From Dioscorea cayenensis subsp. rotundata (Eukaryota; Streptophyta; Magnoliopsida; Dioscoreales; Dioscoreaceae): DNA of 64,000 nt. The position numbers and the translations under genes were made by a program. Each line of letters opens with the position of its first letter. Within the stretch, counting starts at the first letter, position 1. This document shows, one piece after another, positions 32,111 through 45,800 of the stretch. The stretch spans positions 29,319,916-29,383,915 of the forward strand of contig NC_052489.1 in assembly GCF_009730915.1 (NCBI RefSeq), given 5' to 3'. The notes beneath the pieces are model-generated. The model worked only from the letters and a program-made list of their open reading frames with translations. It had not been told where the DNA came from and ran no database searches.

Positions 32111-35100
32111 ATGTCCTTCTCTCGATCCTACCGCCCTCCTCCGCCGCCCGATCATCGCTCCCACCACCGTGATCCCTACGTATCCTCCTCCACCGCCACC
32201 GCCACCGCCACCGGCATCTACCACCACAGCACCGCCGATAACGATTTCTCCAGAAAACACCGGCGCTTCATCGCCAACGATGGTGCCGTACCCGATGCTC
32301 CGTCCTCGAAGCGGAGAAGATCCGCTCCTGTGTGGGACGCCGTGGCTGCGAAGAATTACCGTGATGCCGTTGCCAGCAACGCACCGTCGACCAGCAGCTC
32401 GGCTTTGAGCCATATGCGGAGTCATGCCGCGACGGAGGACACGATGTTCTTGTCTAGAGATGAGATCGAGCGGTGCTCGCCGTCGAGGAGGGACGGGATC
32501 GATCTGATGCGGGAGACGCATCTACGGTACTCCTACTGCTGGTACATCCAGAACCTCGGCATGCGGCTCCAACTGTAAGCTCTTTCCCGATTTAATTTCC
32601 ATCTTTTTAAACGTAAATCGAAAGTTTAAATCGAAAGTTGGAGTTATGGGCTCGTAATTTCTGGGTTTTTGCAGGCCTCAGACGACGATCGGAACTGCGA
32701 TGGTGCTCTGCCATCGTTTCTATGTTCGCCGATCTCATGCTGGGAATGATAGATTTGTGAGTCTTCAAACCCTCTTTTGTACTTCAGCACAAAAAGGTCT
32801 AAGTCTTGCATTTTTCGGTAGCATTGTGAATCTTTTGTTTTGCTGATTAATGTTCTTGAATTTTTTTTAATTCTTTTTCAGAGAGAAATTAAGCCTTTTT
32901 TTTTAATTTATTTTTTCATGTCTTGCAATTTCTTTTTGGATGGGCTACATTTTAAGAAGGCATAATTTCTGATGTAGTAGGAGACTAAATCTTTAGAATT
33001 ATTGGAGGGAAATTGACCACAGCTTTTCTCAATTTGTGTTTAAAATTTTATTATGAGTCTCAACTCATTTTTGTCTAAACATGCTTGTTATTTGGTTTGT
33101 TGATCTGAATTGCCATTGGAATTCAATCGGTTTTTGTTTATAGCTTATTAAGTTTTGTCGTGACATTTATAGCAATTGAGGTACATCAACTTGCTATGAA
33201 TCTTTTGTTGGTTATCAACTTATTATTCAGTTCTCGTTACATCAACTTGAGATGCCTTCTGTACAAATATAAATCTCTTTCTTAGTTTGGATGTCTGCTT
33301 TATGATACTAAAAGGATTTCTTCTCATTTATTTAACCTTTTTACTCCTTGTACAGTTGATCGCGACAGCTGCTCTTTTCCTTGCAGCGAAGTCTGAGGAG
33401 ACACCCTGCCCCTTGAACTCTGTGCTCAGGGCATCTTGTGAGATTTGCAATAGACAAGAATTTGCTTTCTTTCCATACTTGTTGCATGGTGTGAGTATCT
33501 TGATTTTTTATGTCATTTAATTGAAGTCAGATATGACTCAAATTATTTACTTATTTTTTGTAATAATTGTTTGAATGAAGCGATTTTAACTTCATTTTTC
33601 TGTAGTATATATTTCCTTAGTGCCCCATATACACCAATTGGTGCCGTTAAGAGAAGGAAATCATCTCCAATCAAGGATATGATATTGATAATTTTCCAAC
33701 AACTAACTTGCTTCATTATATGGTTGCCCATTATTATCAATATTAGTATAACAGCAGTCTTTTAACAAAATTCTAGTCATATTAGTTATTTTTAGTTCAT
33801 TAAGATCTTAGTGATAGCTGCTGCTCAAATTGTATGAATTGACCGAACCTTTGATAAAAAAGTGTATCTAATACACATGTAGTATGCGGCAAAGTTGCAT
33901 ATTTCTGAAAACTGATAGGTATGTTTTTTTCTTTTTTTTAGATAATCTGTTCTTGCAATTTATTTGGAATGTCACTCTTTTGGAAGCATTTGAAAAAAAT
34001 CATAAAAAATTGTTCTTACTCATATATGTTGTAGAAATGATATCAAAAGAAAAATTTTAGATTATGGTGCTATTCTAATTGTTTAAATTTGTAACATGCT
34101 CAGGATTTTGTTTGTATTCTCAACAAGAGATACTTTCAATCATATCAGGGTCTTTTTTAATTGAATCATTTGCACCTTTGGATTTAACAATATTTTTTTC
34201 ATTTCTTGTGACAACTTATGTTTCCTTGTTCAGCAGGACTGGTTTGAGCAGTACCGTGAACGAGTCATTGAAGCTGAACAAATAATACTAACCACTTTGG
34301 ACTTTGAACTCACGGTGGAACATCCATATGATCCCCTTGCATCTGTTCTTAACAAATTAGGTCTCTCACAAACTCTTCTGCTGAATATAGCCTGGAACTT
34401 AATCAGTGAAGGGTGGGTTTCTTGCCTATATAATTATATCATTGTTATTTGATGTGAAACCCCATTTTCTTCACTGGTTCTCCTCATGCCAACAAATTAA
34501 ATTCTCTTCAGGTTTGCTCTGGTAATTGCACGTAGGTTGATTTCAAACACATACTTAACATAACTGCCTCTTTGTCTATTAATTTCTTGCAGGAGACCTA
34601 TGTCTTATTTGTTTAAGCTTTTCTGCCACAAATTTTTTAAGACCTCTTTTGCTCCAAGATAGATGTTCATCAGTGGCTTTACGTTTGAGTTTGACTATGA
34701 TTTGGTAGAGTTCTTATATCAAACTATAGGGAAGGGTTATGTTTATTTTCGTTGAACTGCACAGAGCAGGATTTGGAGTGAGGGCTCGTTTTTGTTAAGG
34801 TATGAACCTGGATGGTTCTCTTTATGAACTTTTGTTTAACGAAGAGAAACCGACTATCAGGGCTCATTAATATGAGTAAATTCTTTTGTTGCCTCTTATT
34901 TTGTCTGTCCAGGAATGAAGAATATTACAGAAAAATGAGTGAGCATTTAAAGATTCTTCTCTTTATTACACTCAGATCAAAGTATTAACTTTGTGATTCA
35001 GAAACTGATTCAATAAAGTAATGATCTCTGGTTTGTAATGTTATTTGACACAGTTGGTTATGCAAGAGTAATAGAACAACTATGAAAATGCCAGGGTGTT

Positions 35101-37748
35101 GACTAAATGTGAGCTATAAGCAAAGGAGTTATCTAGAGGAATTATCAGGGTTTTACTGAAGGCTTGGAAAATGTGTCATGGTGGTGTGAGTTGGATCAAA
35201 GAAAGCCCTTTGAGGGAGATGTCCAGAATTATTGAAGCAATGCGAGTAGTTTATGATGTCTTTTCCATATCCAGTGTGCAAAAAGCTAATGTAAATTTTC
35301 ACAACATAGAAGGATCAACTATCGACATCTCAGGTGCCTGATATCAGTGATGATATGTTGCAATTGCAACATTGGTCAAACTGTTCTGTTAAGTCCAGCT
35401 TGCATGTGGAGAATTAAAATGCAGCTATCACTAGGGATAGTTAATGACGCAGGTTAGTAAGCTTCACCTTAAACAGCTTGGTGAGTTGTTGTGATCAAGG
35501 ATTGTTTTTGGTTCTGCTGGTTAAATGTGTCAGATGTTGGACTACATTTGGAATCAACTGATAAACACAGAATCCTTATTCTATGCATGTTGGATCAAGG
35601 AGGTCAAATACTTACATTCACATTTATCTGCAATACCCATTATTACTTCATATGCAATTTTTAATTCTGCGATATCAGCAGGGGAGTTGAACAGTTTTCC
35701 TTAGGTTGCTTCCTCAATGTATCTAGTTTTATTCTGTCTTTTTAACATTACCATACTTTGTCCTCTTCTTGAGTCGCATATTGATTTTTTGGTGTGGGGT
35801 AAATTGCAGGGCGTTCTCAAGAATTATGTGCTCACCTATGTGACTTTCTTAGCTGGAGGATTGATATGCTGTTCATGGAAAGCATTTATTTTACATCTGA
35901 AGTTGAGCAACTAGTGGGCATTGGATATAGTACCAAAAGAGTCAGTCTGATTTTCTGATTGGCCATTTCAGATGGCAACCAGACTTTCAGAACCAGTTCT
36001 ATTGATTGGACATCCTCTTTCTCTTGTTTCTCTTTGATGGTCTTATTTTAGACTCAATTATTGCTGCCCTCTTCCATTTTTTTTAGGCCACAAAGTCAGG
36101 TTTATTTTGCTTTTACCTAATTCAATATATTCTCTGGGCCACTATCATATTCCCAATTTTGCATTGGCTCCTCCTATAGTAAGCCATCACTGCAAGCTAC
36201 CTGTTTTTCAGTCCAGCTTCACTCCCTTTCTGGTTCTATTCTTCACCTGACATGCATTAGCACACATAGCTATCATTTTCTTCTGGCCTTTCTCATAAAC
36301 ATGCACAAGTTGCTACCCTTTTTTGTTTGAGCGTGAAAGTTATTGTTACATTGTGTGAAGAGACTTGGTATCAGAATACATGAATTTATATACGGAACAT
36401 AGCTTGCTGTGGTCTGTGACCCTAGCACAAAGTAGTAAAGATCAAGCATCAAGGTCCAGAGTCTTCTATTACAAGAAAAATGCTTAGATTCTTGTTGCTT
36501 ATGAGGCTAAGGCTTGTGTTGTGCTAGTGTTTATTGGGAGGGATTTAAACAATTTAATGTTTGCGGTACAAAAATGTTCTTAAGCATCCTGATGTAGCAT
36601 TACTTTAATCAATAATTGTATGACACTCTGGCGCTAAATTTCACTTGACATGCCAGCAAGTTTGAAGAAGCATAGCTGAATCATATACCAAACGTGAAGG
36701 GTGCTTATACCTAGTTTCACAACTCAAAAAATTGCAACTGTTATTGCCAAGTGTTCTGTGCTTTATATCCGTACAACCTATTTTATGGCATATTTGCTTG
36801 ATACCCTGAGTTCAAAGGACCACCCCCAATATTGCTTTATCCTCTCAGTGTTACTTGTTAGTTGCTCAGTGTTAGGAGGCAGTCCAAGATTTGATTTTAG
36901 CAGATTAGAGAAGTATCTCTCCTCTTCAATATATGCTTAGTCTTTGCTTCCAGATATCTTGCAATTGTTTTATCAGAAAGCATTTTTGTTAGGAAGAGAA
37001 GTAGATCAGGGGAGAAGTATGGATCTTTTTTAATAGTAGAATATTATGTGAGCTGCTTTTTCATTATCATGTGTTTGGATCACGGGAGCAACAGAATTCC
37101 TTGGAGCTTATTTTGGGCCAGAATTTAGATGCATTTGTTTCAAAGGCACATCTTGCTGCTATAATTTAGCACACTTCCAGAATTTCTGCTGAAGTATTTT
37201 AAAGTATGTCACCTGGAGGGGGCTACTTTTTATAGTTGGTAAGGAGAAGAATATTATAATCCCTGTTTTGTTACCTATCAGAGTTGTACTCTAATTGTCT
37301 AAGCATGCATTAATTCATTGCTTGGCTTGATGATATTGTTTTCCCTAGTTATTTGATGTTGTCCTGTTGTTTACTTTTCTGATGGCAGTCATTGTAATTC
37401 TTGCAACTTATTTCTCAGTTTCAAGTGCTCTTGAATCATATAGTTTGTCTATTTTGTGATGCAGACTTCGAAGCTCACTCTGGCTTCAATTTAAGCCTCA
37501 TCATATTGCTGCTGGGGCAGCATTTGTTGCCGCTAAATTTCTGAATTTCGACCTTGCTTCTTACCAAAGTATCTGGCGTGAATTTGAGACAACCCCATCT
37601 ATACTACAAGGTATTACTGTTATTTCTCAAATTTGATACACAGGTATATGTTCAAGTACAAGGTTCTCTATTTAGATCAGGTCTCATTAGATTTTTTGTT
37701 TTCTCAACTGCAGATGTTATGCAACAACTAATGGAGCTCTTCTATTAG
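32111..37748 (+). CDS. Cyclin-T1-like protein (CYCT)
   Basis: Six exons: 32111-32574, 32675-32756, 33356-33490, 34234 (or 34237)-34412, 37465-37610, 37714-37748; product 346 residues, or 345 with the alternative acceptor. T-type cyclins partner CDK9-like kinases (P-TEFb) that phosphorylate RNA polymerase II to release elongation. Seen here: a low-complexity N terminus (Pro, Ser, His, Arg) of about 110 residues; then the two cyclin folds, with [87 protein letters not shown] and [20 protein letters not shown]. The protein ends LMELFY soon after the second fold, so it is a short-tail type. The fourth intron is about 3.05 kb. ATG 32111 has A at -3. Confidence 0.93.
34413..37464 (+). other. Large intron 4 of the cyclin T gene
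   Basis: At 3052 bp it is several times longer than the gene's other introns. I see no transposon ends, no long frame and no second gene, only AT-rich sequence without tandem repeats. A decayed insertion may have enlarged it. Confidence 0.5.
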
Positions 37749-38092
37749 GACAATACAAATCAACCTACCTGCTGCTTTTATTTAAGGTTTGTTGGTATAG
37801 TATACTGTCAATTGTCTCGATAAATATGATAAATTAGGTAACTTCAAGATATTCAGTTATGTGATTGAGTTCAGTAATATACCCAGATAAAGCTCACGTT
37901 AATACCTCACTTTTCAGTATCTCCTGACTGAACTATTTTGAGTGCCATTAGTCTCATTAGATAGTAATTTATTACACCTTTATATGTGACTTATATATTA
38001 TATATTAGAGTTAAAACAAGTGGGATATTGAAATATCTCATATATTAATGTGAAACATGACCTTTAATGGCAAGCGTAAATCATGATTCCAG

Positions 38093-38149
38093 AGCAACCT
38101 ACAAGGATATGGCTTTCTCAGGGAGGTTCTGGCATTCTATGCTGCTCAG
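38093..38149 (+). other. Exon-like segment downstream of the cyclin T stop
   Basis: 57 bases between TTCCAG and GTAAAT, open in one frame (SNLQGYGFLREVLAFYAAQ). A possible donor AAG/GTTTGT ends at 37786. It could be a 3' untranslated exon or part of an alternative C terminus. No family is recognised. Confidence 0.3.
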
Positions 38150-39554
38150 GTAAATGAATAAATTTTATTAAAGGTATATTGAATTTGAATTGGGGGTGCT
38201 ATTTATGCATTAAGAACCTGCAGTCAGCTTGTAGAAAAGGTTATTAAAATTGGTCCTTAACAGAAACAAAGGTTAATCTTGCCCTTGCTTATCACATCAA
38301 AGGTTGCTTAGATATTGATTCTTAATCACTTTATGATCAAAATCATAAACTGGCTTAAAAGAAATATCTAAGCAACTAATTTGGCTACTTTTCATGTTTA
38401 AAACTGTATTTATTAGTTTTTTTTTTTTTTATAATATAAATTTTGGCGGACCTTTAATTTGCTAAATGGTATGCCTAAGTTATTTGTCGACTGTATTCAT
38501 TTGGTTTTTTTTATCGGCTGTTTTAAGTATCATTGTATTGGTCATCTTTTCCGTGGTGGAAACCACAAAAATGGTCTTACTTTCTTTTATAGTCCACCAT
38601 TTTTGAGCTCTTTGGATCCTTTACCAACGTGATTGTTTTTTTACTTGGTTGCCTCCAGAAGGGCAACAAACGAAATTAGCACTTCTGGTTTTGAAATATA
38701 TATATATATATATATATATATTTTTTGTTAATACTCGTTTTATGTTTTTTTTTTATTTTTTGAAGTAAATGTGGATGAACCACAGATTTATTGAAAGGAA
38801 AAAAATAGACGTTTTATGCTATTCATACTTTACTATATTTGGATCAAAGTTTTATAAATGAAAGACAAAATAACATCTTTATAAGAACAGAATTTTAATT
38901 TTAATTTTTTTTATTTTTTATTATTTGTTTTTTTTGACAATATGAATAAACCATCTATAAAAATAAGATTTTATTATAAATGGTTATGGAATGTAAGGGA
39001 TTATTTATTAAAAATTAAGGAAAACAATAATGGCTAAGCGAGGAAAAATATTTCCTCAAAGCAGTTTTTTTCCCTCTCTACTTAAAATGGAAGTTTTTTT
39101 TTTGAGCAAGTAAACAATTTATTTATTTAATTAAAGTTTTCCTAGAATAATAAGTAAGATAATTAAATTATAAAATTTTGGCTGATAGAGGTTTGCATTC
39201 CTATTTAATTGTTTATTGATTGCGATTTTAGAAATTGCTTACTCTGATAAAAGCCCTATTAAAACAAGAATGGCTATTTTCCATTTGACATTGAACTAAT
39301 CTCATCAAACTAATAAATTCAAAAGGCAAATAAAAACAGATGAAATATTCAAACCCAAAAGTTCAAACCCAAAAGTTAAATGAGGCTCCACAATTCAACT
39401 GTGCCCAACCTCCCGCTACGGTGGACACGTATGTAATATATACATACGGAGATCCTGGGGAGCCAGTGGTGCCTGGGACAGGCCGTGGCCGCGATTCGCC
39501 GGCCCACCGCGGCCAGGTGCTACATATACACATCTTACCAAACCCCAGCCACGG

Positions 39555-39607
<53 letters not shown>

Positions 39608-40619
39608 GTATGTTAGTGCATATAAATATCTTCAACTTAAGTTAAGTGAAAAAAATTAATTAATATCTTGAAATTAACGTAATTTTGTTAATTTTCTTTT
39701 ACTAAAAAAGAAATTTAACAAAAATATGTTTTCAATCTTAGAATTGTATGTGTTTATGTAAATATATATATATATATATATAATCTTAAGATATTTTGGC
39801 CCATTAAAATTCATCCTATATGGTGTTTACAAAAATGCCATTTGTTTTTAAGTATATGATTATATAATTTTTTTATATATAAATTTTTATAAACTTTATA
39901 CTTATTTATTATTTAAAAATTTTAAATTAACAAGTTGTGCAGTGCACCGTGGCCCAAGGCCCAACCGAGCCAGATTGGTGGGCTGTTCCAGCCCAAGAAT
40001 GCACTGTACGCCGCCCGGCCGAAACCCACATCAACCCGTTTGACACCACAAAACTAAGGAAAAGATTTTGTTGCTAGAAAGACATTGAAAAAAAAAAGTC
40101 TATTTTTTATAGCTAGTAAATATTGAATATGAAACACATGATTATTAATTAATATGGGTAAACCCTTAATTCTATTTATTTTATCCTTTTTCCCCCACTT
40201 ATACCAAATCAAGCAGCACAAATATTTTTCATTGATTTCTATACATTGATAGCTTAAAAATTAAAAAATAAAAATAAAAATAAAAATAAAAATACTCTAT
40301 GTAAAAATTAATGAAATGTTACTCCCATCTTTTATTTGTTTTGAGATAAGCTAAGGGAGAAGATGCAAAAAAGAGAAGCTCGTCAAATTTTCTTGATCAT
40401 GAATACCTGATTCTTTTATTAGCTTCTGTTAACAGGAAATGATTGGGAAACTTAGCACATATCAAACACCTATTTAAATCATAAGTTGCTATAAAATGAT
40501 GCAATTGAGGCATTAAATACTAACCGAGAAATCCAAATCAAATGAATATTTCAAATTTGGAAATATATGCATATAATGAACACTGACTCCATTGTTCAAC
40601 CAATACACCAGAACTGCAA
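38150..40619. other. AT-rich intergenic region with microsatellites and GC-rich islands
   Basis: No gene is seen. TA run at 38697-38722; CT run (39556-39585) followed by a TA run (39586-39606); TA run near 39762-39781. Two GC-rich patches stand out: about 39400-39555, with a perfect 8-base inverted pair CGTATGTA/TACATACG at about 39428-39448, and about 39940-40035, with several GGCCCA/AGCCCA motifs. Confidence 0.5.
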
Positions 40620-40639
40620 TGCTGTAAATACCCTTTCAG

Positions 40640-41365
40640 CTGCACTTATATAAAACCTAGGCATTATATGCAACTTCAATACAGAAATTGCTGTCAAGGT
40701 TTTATCAAGACTAGGATAGTTCAAACTACATATTAGAGTCAATTAAATTTGCAGTGCACTCTCATCAACCATTCTATTATTCTTTTCAAGGAAATCAGAC
40801 ACGACTGAATGCATTACAAAGCAATCAGTCCAAAATAAAATATCACTTGGATACTAGAGTTAATTATCATTGAAAATTCTTTCAAATTAAAGCATCATAT
40901 GCAAGTTCAAAACAGAATTCAACTTTGAAAATATTATCAACACTTGGATAGTTCAAACTACATATTAGAGTCAATTAAATTTGCAGTGTACTCTCATAAA
41001 CTATTCTATTCTTCTTTTTCAATAAAATTAGACATAACGCAATGCATTACAAAGCAATCAGTCCAAAATAAAATACAACTTGGATACTAGAGAGTTAATT
41101 ATCATTGAAAATTATTTCAAATTAAAGCACCATATGCAAATTCAAAACAGAATTCACCTTTTAAGGTTATTATCAACACTTGATAGTTCAAACTACATAT
41201 TAGAGTGAATTAAATTTGCAGTGTACTCTCATAAACTGTTCTATTCTTCTTTTTCAATAAAATTAGACCCAACTCAATGCATTACAAAGCTGTCAGTCCA
41301 AAATAAAATGCAACTTGGGTACTAGAGAGTTAATTAATTATCATTGAAAATTCATTCAAGTGTGT
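40640..41365. repeat. Tandem repeat, three copies of about 232 bp
   Basis: TTCAAACTACATATTAGAGT starts at 40720, 40952 and 41187, giving periods of 232 and 235 bp. Shared blocks in order are AATTAAATTTGCAGTG, ACTCTCAT..A, CATTACAAAGC, GTCCAAAATAAAAT, GATACTAGAG, AATTATCATTGAAAATT and AAACAGAATTCA. Copies two and three are more alike, so they arose last. No frame is conserved. Confidence 0.75.
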
Positions 41366-41939
41366 GGTTTTGGTTGAGAAATTAATGAGGGCTTTTAGCA
41401 GATAGAAGAATTTGGTCTCATTTCCATGTCTTCTTCTTCATCATTTTCAAATGTTTATACACAATGCTAAAACTTTGATGGAAACATATTTACGAACATT
41501 AAAAGGACACTATCATGCAACAATTCATGAATCATATATATTTGACCAAAGTACAGGATATGTATGATAAATTAACACAATAGTAATGCAGGCCAAAATA
41601 TTATATAATCAAATAATATAAAAACAAAATTAAATTCTTTCAAACTAGAAATTAAGAGACCAACAAGATTAAATTCTTTCAAAATATAAAGCATCCAAGA
41701 TTTATCCAACGAAAATCGAAGAATGCAATGCACTTAACAAATCTTGAAATAGTTGTACAATGTTAAGAGGCCAACAAGATGAATCAAATTATTAAAAAAT
41801 ACCAAAAAAAAAAAACAAGACTTAATGGTTTTCAGAATATCTCAGATAATGGATCAAAAAACGCAAGGAAACAACAAGGGCAACAAACAATTACGAGAAA
41901 TAAATATTCCAAGTGAGTGACTGTGGAGAAGGAGATCAG

Positions 41940-42235
41940 GAAAGATACCGATGATCAATAAAGCCGATGATTGAGAACAAGCTTTTTTTCTTCCAAAAAG
42001 TTCATCGCAACATCGTCCTCAAATCCACACGAAACCCTCCCCAATGTCCACAAAAATCATATCGCTGTTTCCAAGAAACAAAGTAGATTGAATAGAAAGA
42101 AGAGATTGATGTTAGGGTTTACCAGACGAGATCCAGCCGTGGTCGTGCTTGGGCGTGGAGATCGAGAACGAACGAGGGTTTTGGGGGAAAGAGAAGAGAG
42201 GGATCGCTGCTTCTCGTCGATTCAATAACCTTCTC
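41940..42235 (-). ncRNA. Orphan 5'-exon-like segment (possible non-coding transcript)
   Basis: On the minus strand a leader-like, CT- and GA-rich stretch (42235-42124) ends CTCGTCTG/GTAAACC, a fair donor. TTGGAAACAG then precedes a second segment (about 42066-41950) that ends ATCATCG/GTATCT. This is the look of two 5' exons, but no coding exon follows to the left before the tandem repeat. It may be a long non-coding RNA, or a gene that lost its body. I saw no protein family in it. Confidence 0.25.
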
Positions 42236-42833
42236 GCCTTCTAGAGAACTAGTGTCTATTTGAAAAGACGGGAAGGCGTCTTTTATGTGCTCCTGTTAAG
42301 ATGTTCCTGCGGAATAAATATTACAAAAAAAAAAAAAATGCATTTAATTTTGCACTCTGATAATAATATATAAACCATATTATGTAAAAGTTTATATTTT
42401 CATAAACAATGCTTCTTTGTGGCCCCCCAAAAAAAAACAAGGGTAAATTTTAAATAATTATTATCGTTTAGCCTAAAATACTTTAAACCTATTAACCAAA
42501 AAAATTAATTATTTTACCTGTGTAACGTTATATTACCTATCAGATAAAAAATTGAAAATTAAAAAAGGAACGTATCAAAAAGGTAAAAATATACTACAAC
42601 AGAAGAGAAAGGAAATTTTGCACAGCATCTAACGACCTTTTGGATTACTCTCAAGTAAATTCTACAACATACATGAATGGGAGAAAGAAATAAAAAAACA
42701 AAAAAGAACAAATAATACAAATAAGCACATATTACAACAACCCCCCAACACCAATAACCAAAATCGTATCTAATAACGCTTTTCAATCCCTTTCCAGGAC
42801 TCTCCTAATTTCCATTTAGTTTAGTATTTATAG
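42236..42833. other. Spacer before the STELLO stop codon
   Basis: AT-rich, holding the 3' untranslated region of the minus-strand STELLO gene on its right side. No other gene is seen. Confidence 0.5.
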
Positions 42834-45800
42834 TCATACAAGCTCCATCAGAAGGGGATCACCCGCACTCATAACTCTTATAAGCTTAATGAAATCAATC
42901 TCATTTCTCACATTCACTGGGTAAACAGCTGGGACCTGTGCGGTGTAGTAACTCAAAGACGAATTGTTTACTGATAGATCTTTCTTGTATATACTTGATG
43001 CTAGAGCATCGGAGTCAAAATTTTGTGGTGTATCCATAGACATGAAGAATAATGGTATTGCAACCTTCTGATGGATATCTAGATCACCAACAAGTCCCAC
43101 GAGATCTATGAAGTCTCCGACAAAGCGCCGCGGAATGTAGAATATCTCACTGCCGCAGATGGTGAGCTGGCCATCGCTTGAACTTTCTTTGTAGCTAACT
43201 TGAAAATGGACAGGGAGATCACTGACCACCTTTTTCACCATGTTGTTCTGTGTTACAAACCATGATGTGCTATTGCCATCAATGGTCACATTAACCCAAG
43301 AATCAGCAACCTGAGCAGGGAACAGAGAAAGGAGAGGAAGACTAAGTGTTTTATGTGAAGAAAAAGCAGCTGATAAGAAACAAAAGGCAAATGGGCCTTG
43401 CAGTGAAAGGACATTACCTTGTTTGTAATCCATAGCTTGTTCTTGTCAGACTGCATGAGGTTCCAATAATTTAGAATCATATCATCCTGGAGGAATAGAA
43501 ATCCATCTGCACCAGTATATCGGTTGAACAATTTGGGTAGGTATCTGTTTCATCAGAAGTACAAAGTTGATCGCGATATTGATCACGATAATGTATAGGA
43601 TGACAAAATCAAGCACATATTCATGTCTAATGTCAAAAGATAACTGGAATTAAATTCAGGAAGGATCAAGGTGGATTTTCTGTAGTGAACATTATTAAAG
43701 CAGTCAGGTGCCTGAAAAGTGTTTGTAAAGAACATCCAATTTGCACAATAGTAACAATCATAATGAAGAGTTACTTCACTCATATTAACATTATAGCTCC
43801 AAAGATTAGTGACCATCTGCTATTGACATTGCTTCATCCAAAAATAGAGCAAGCAAGATGCCAGGGCATGAGCATTACATGCCTCCTAAAGTCCGCCCAC
43901 ATCTTATATTGTGTACTCATACAAATAGAGTCCTCGAGGCTTTATCCTTGAACATTTACCTTAATCAATCCCTTCTAAATTTAATACACTTTTGTGATCA
44001 CTTCAAACACTTTCGGGTACCAGTTTCCAATCTCCATCTCCCAGTGGAGTCTCAAAACTATGGTACACCAAAAGAAGCATAATCCACCTAGACCTACATC
44101 TAGTGAATTACATGTTCATAAACTAATTCATCGCCATATGAACAACCAAAGATAAAGAACAACCACACAAATACTTATCCATTTGTCCTGAAAAGGAAGT
44201 TTGCCTTCTCCAACTTATTTCGTCACCCTTACCACTAGCCTGTGAAGATATAGCACTGCCTCCAGGCATGAACTTATTTTCACTCCACAAAATTGGTGCA
44301 CAACCTGCTTTTTAAAATCCTTTATCACCTACGTATTGCCTGCGTGCAGATTTGAGTCAGTGCCTGCGGGCTTCTAAGTTTTAGCTCTGCATTATTCACG
44401 TAATATTTTCATCGTCTTTTCAAACACTATCAAGTTCTAGCATTGATGCATATATAAATCCAAACACATTCACCTTGTGTGATAGCTATAATATCTAACA
44501 TATGCTAGCTTACCCAATTTGCAATAGTATTATGCCTCCATTTGAAGATTTTTTTTCTTCAGATTACACATTTCTGGCATGACAAATTCTACTTTCATCC
44601 CCATTTTATCAGGTACAGTAAGATGGCAAGTTCTACTTTTTCTGAAACTAGGGCATTTGAAACCTTTGTTTAAGCAACAAGATACTAAATACTATATTGA
44701 AATGCAATAAGTGAAATTTAGTCTGATTGATACTCACTTGTATGTGCTCTGCAACTGGCCATATTCCACAGCGAGATCTGTACTGTTCTGTTCTGACAGA
44801 ATGATCACTGTTTTAAAAATCCTACCATAGAGCAATCTCCACTCCAATGCTGTCCTATCTATAGGACCACTAGAATACATGATAAGCACTACATTTCCAA
44901 AGTTTTTTCTCCATCTTATGAGATTCCCAATCTCATAATTCACAGTTCCAATCTCCTCCACTCCAAGATGCACAGAAGGGAGCTTCTTTGGCACGAACTC
45001 TCTCCTATCTCCATGTCCAATAGTAGCCCTTGGCCGGTCAAGCTCAAGCGACATCAACCTCGGTTGCTGGTACCCTACAGCAAGCAAATCCTGCAACCAC
45101 GCAGCAGTGAACTTCACATCCTGCTCCGTCCAGAACCCCTCCTCGGCCATTGCATAACTCAATTCCAAAATCCTCTCAAACAATGTTGGCTTCTTGGATC
45201 TCCATGATATCAAGAACTTGATCAAACGCCCCACATTGACATGAAGATCCTTCTCTTCTGCAAAAGGATAAGATTCAGAATGATCCACTCGATGGATGGT
45301 CGGAGGGTATACAGCCACAAACCCCCCAATCTCCCACAAAATCCTCTGCGCCCAATACCCCCTAAGGACATCAGAAGCCATGGAGCTCACCGACACTGGC
45401 AGCATGAGACCCCAGAAGGCCTGTGTGTGGAAAAGAGTGTTGAAAGAGTTCACAGGCACCATCGTCCCCTGCGGTAACGCCACCTTGGGAGCATCCCCAT
45501 CGAAGTGGATATCAAAAGCCTCCAGGCCTGAAGACTTGCGCGTGAAGTAGAACACCGAATCCACATCCGGCAACCCATTCGACAACCCCTGCTGAATGAA
45601 CTGCCTGCCTCCATAGACCTCCGTGTAAAACTCTTCATGTCCGACTTCTCCGACATTCTCCAACGGAAGCCCGCGAGGCCAGACGGATCGCTGGCCGAAA
45701 TGGATGTAAGGGTTGATGACAGTGCGATTGGGGTCGTGATGGCTGTACTGGAGGAGGATCTCGGTGGTCTCACGAGCGAGATCGACATCGAAGTGCTTAG

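Noticed and set aside
31913-32521. 202-codon minus-strand open frame
   Set aside because: Antisense shadow of the cyclin T first exon; the Gly run mirrors a Pro/His/Thr-coding repeat.
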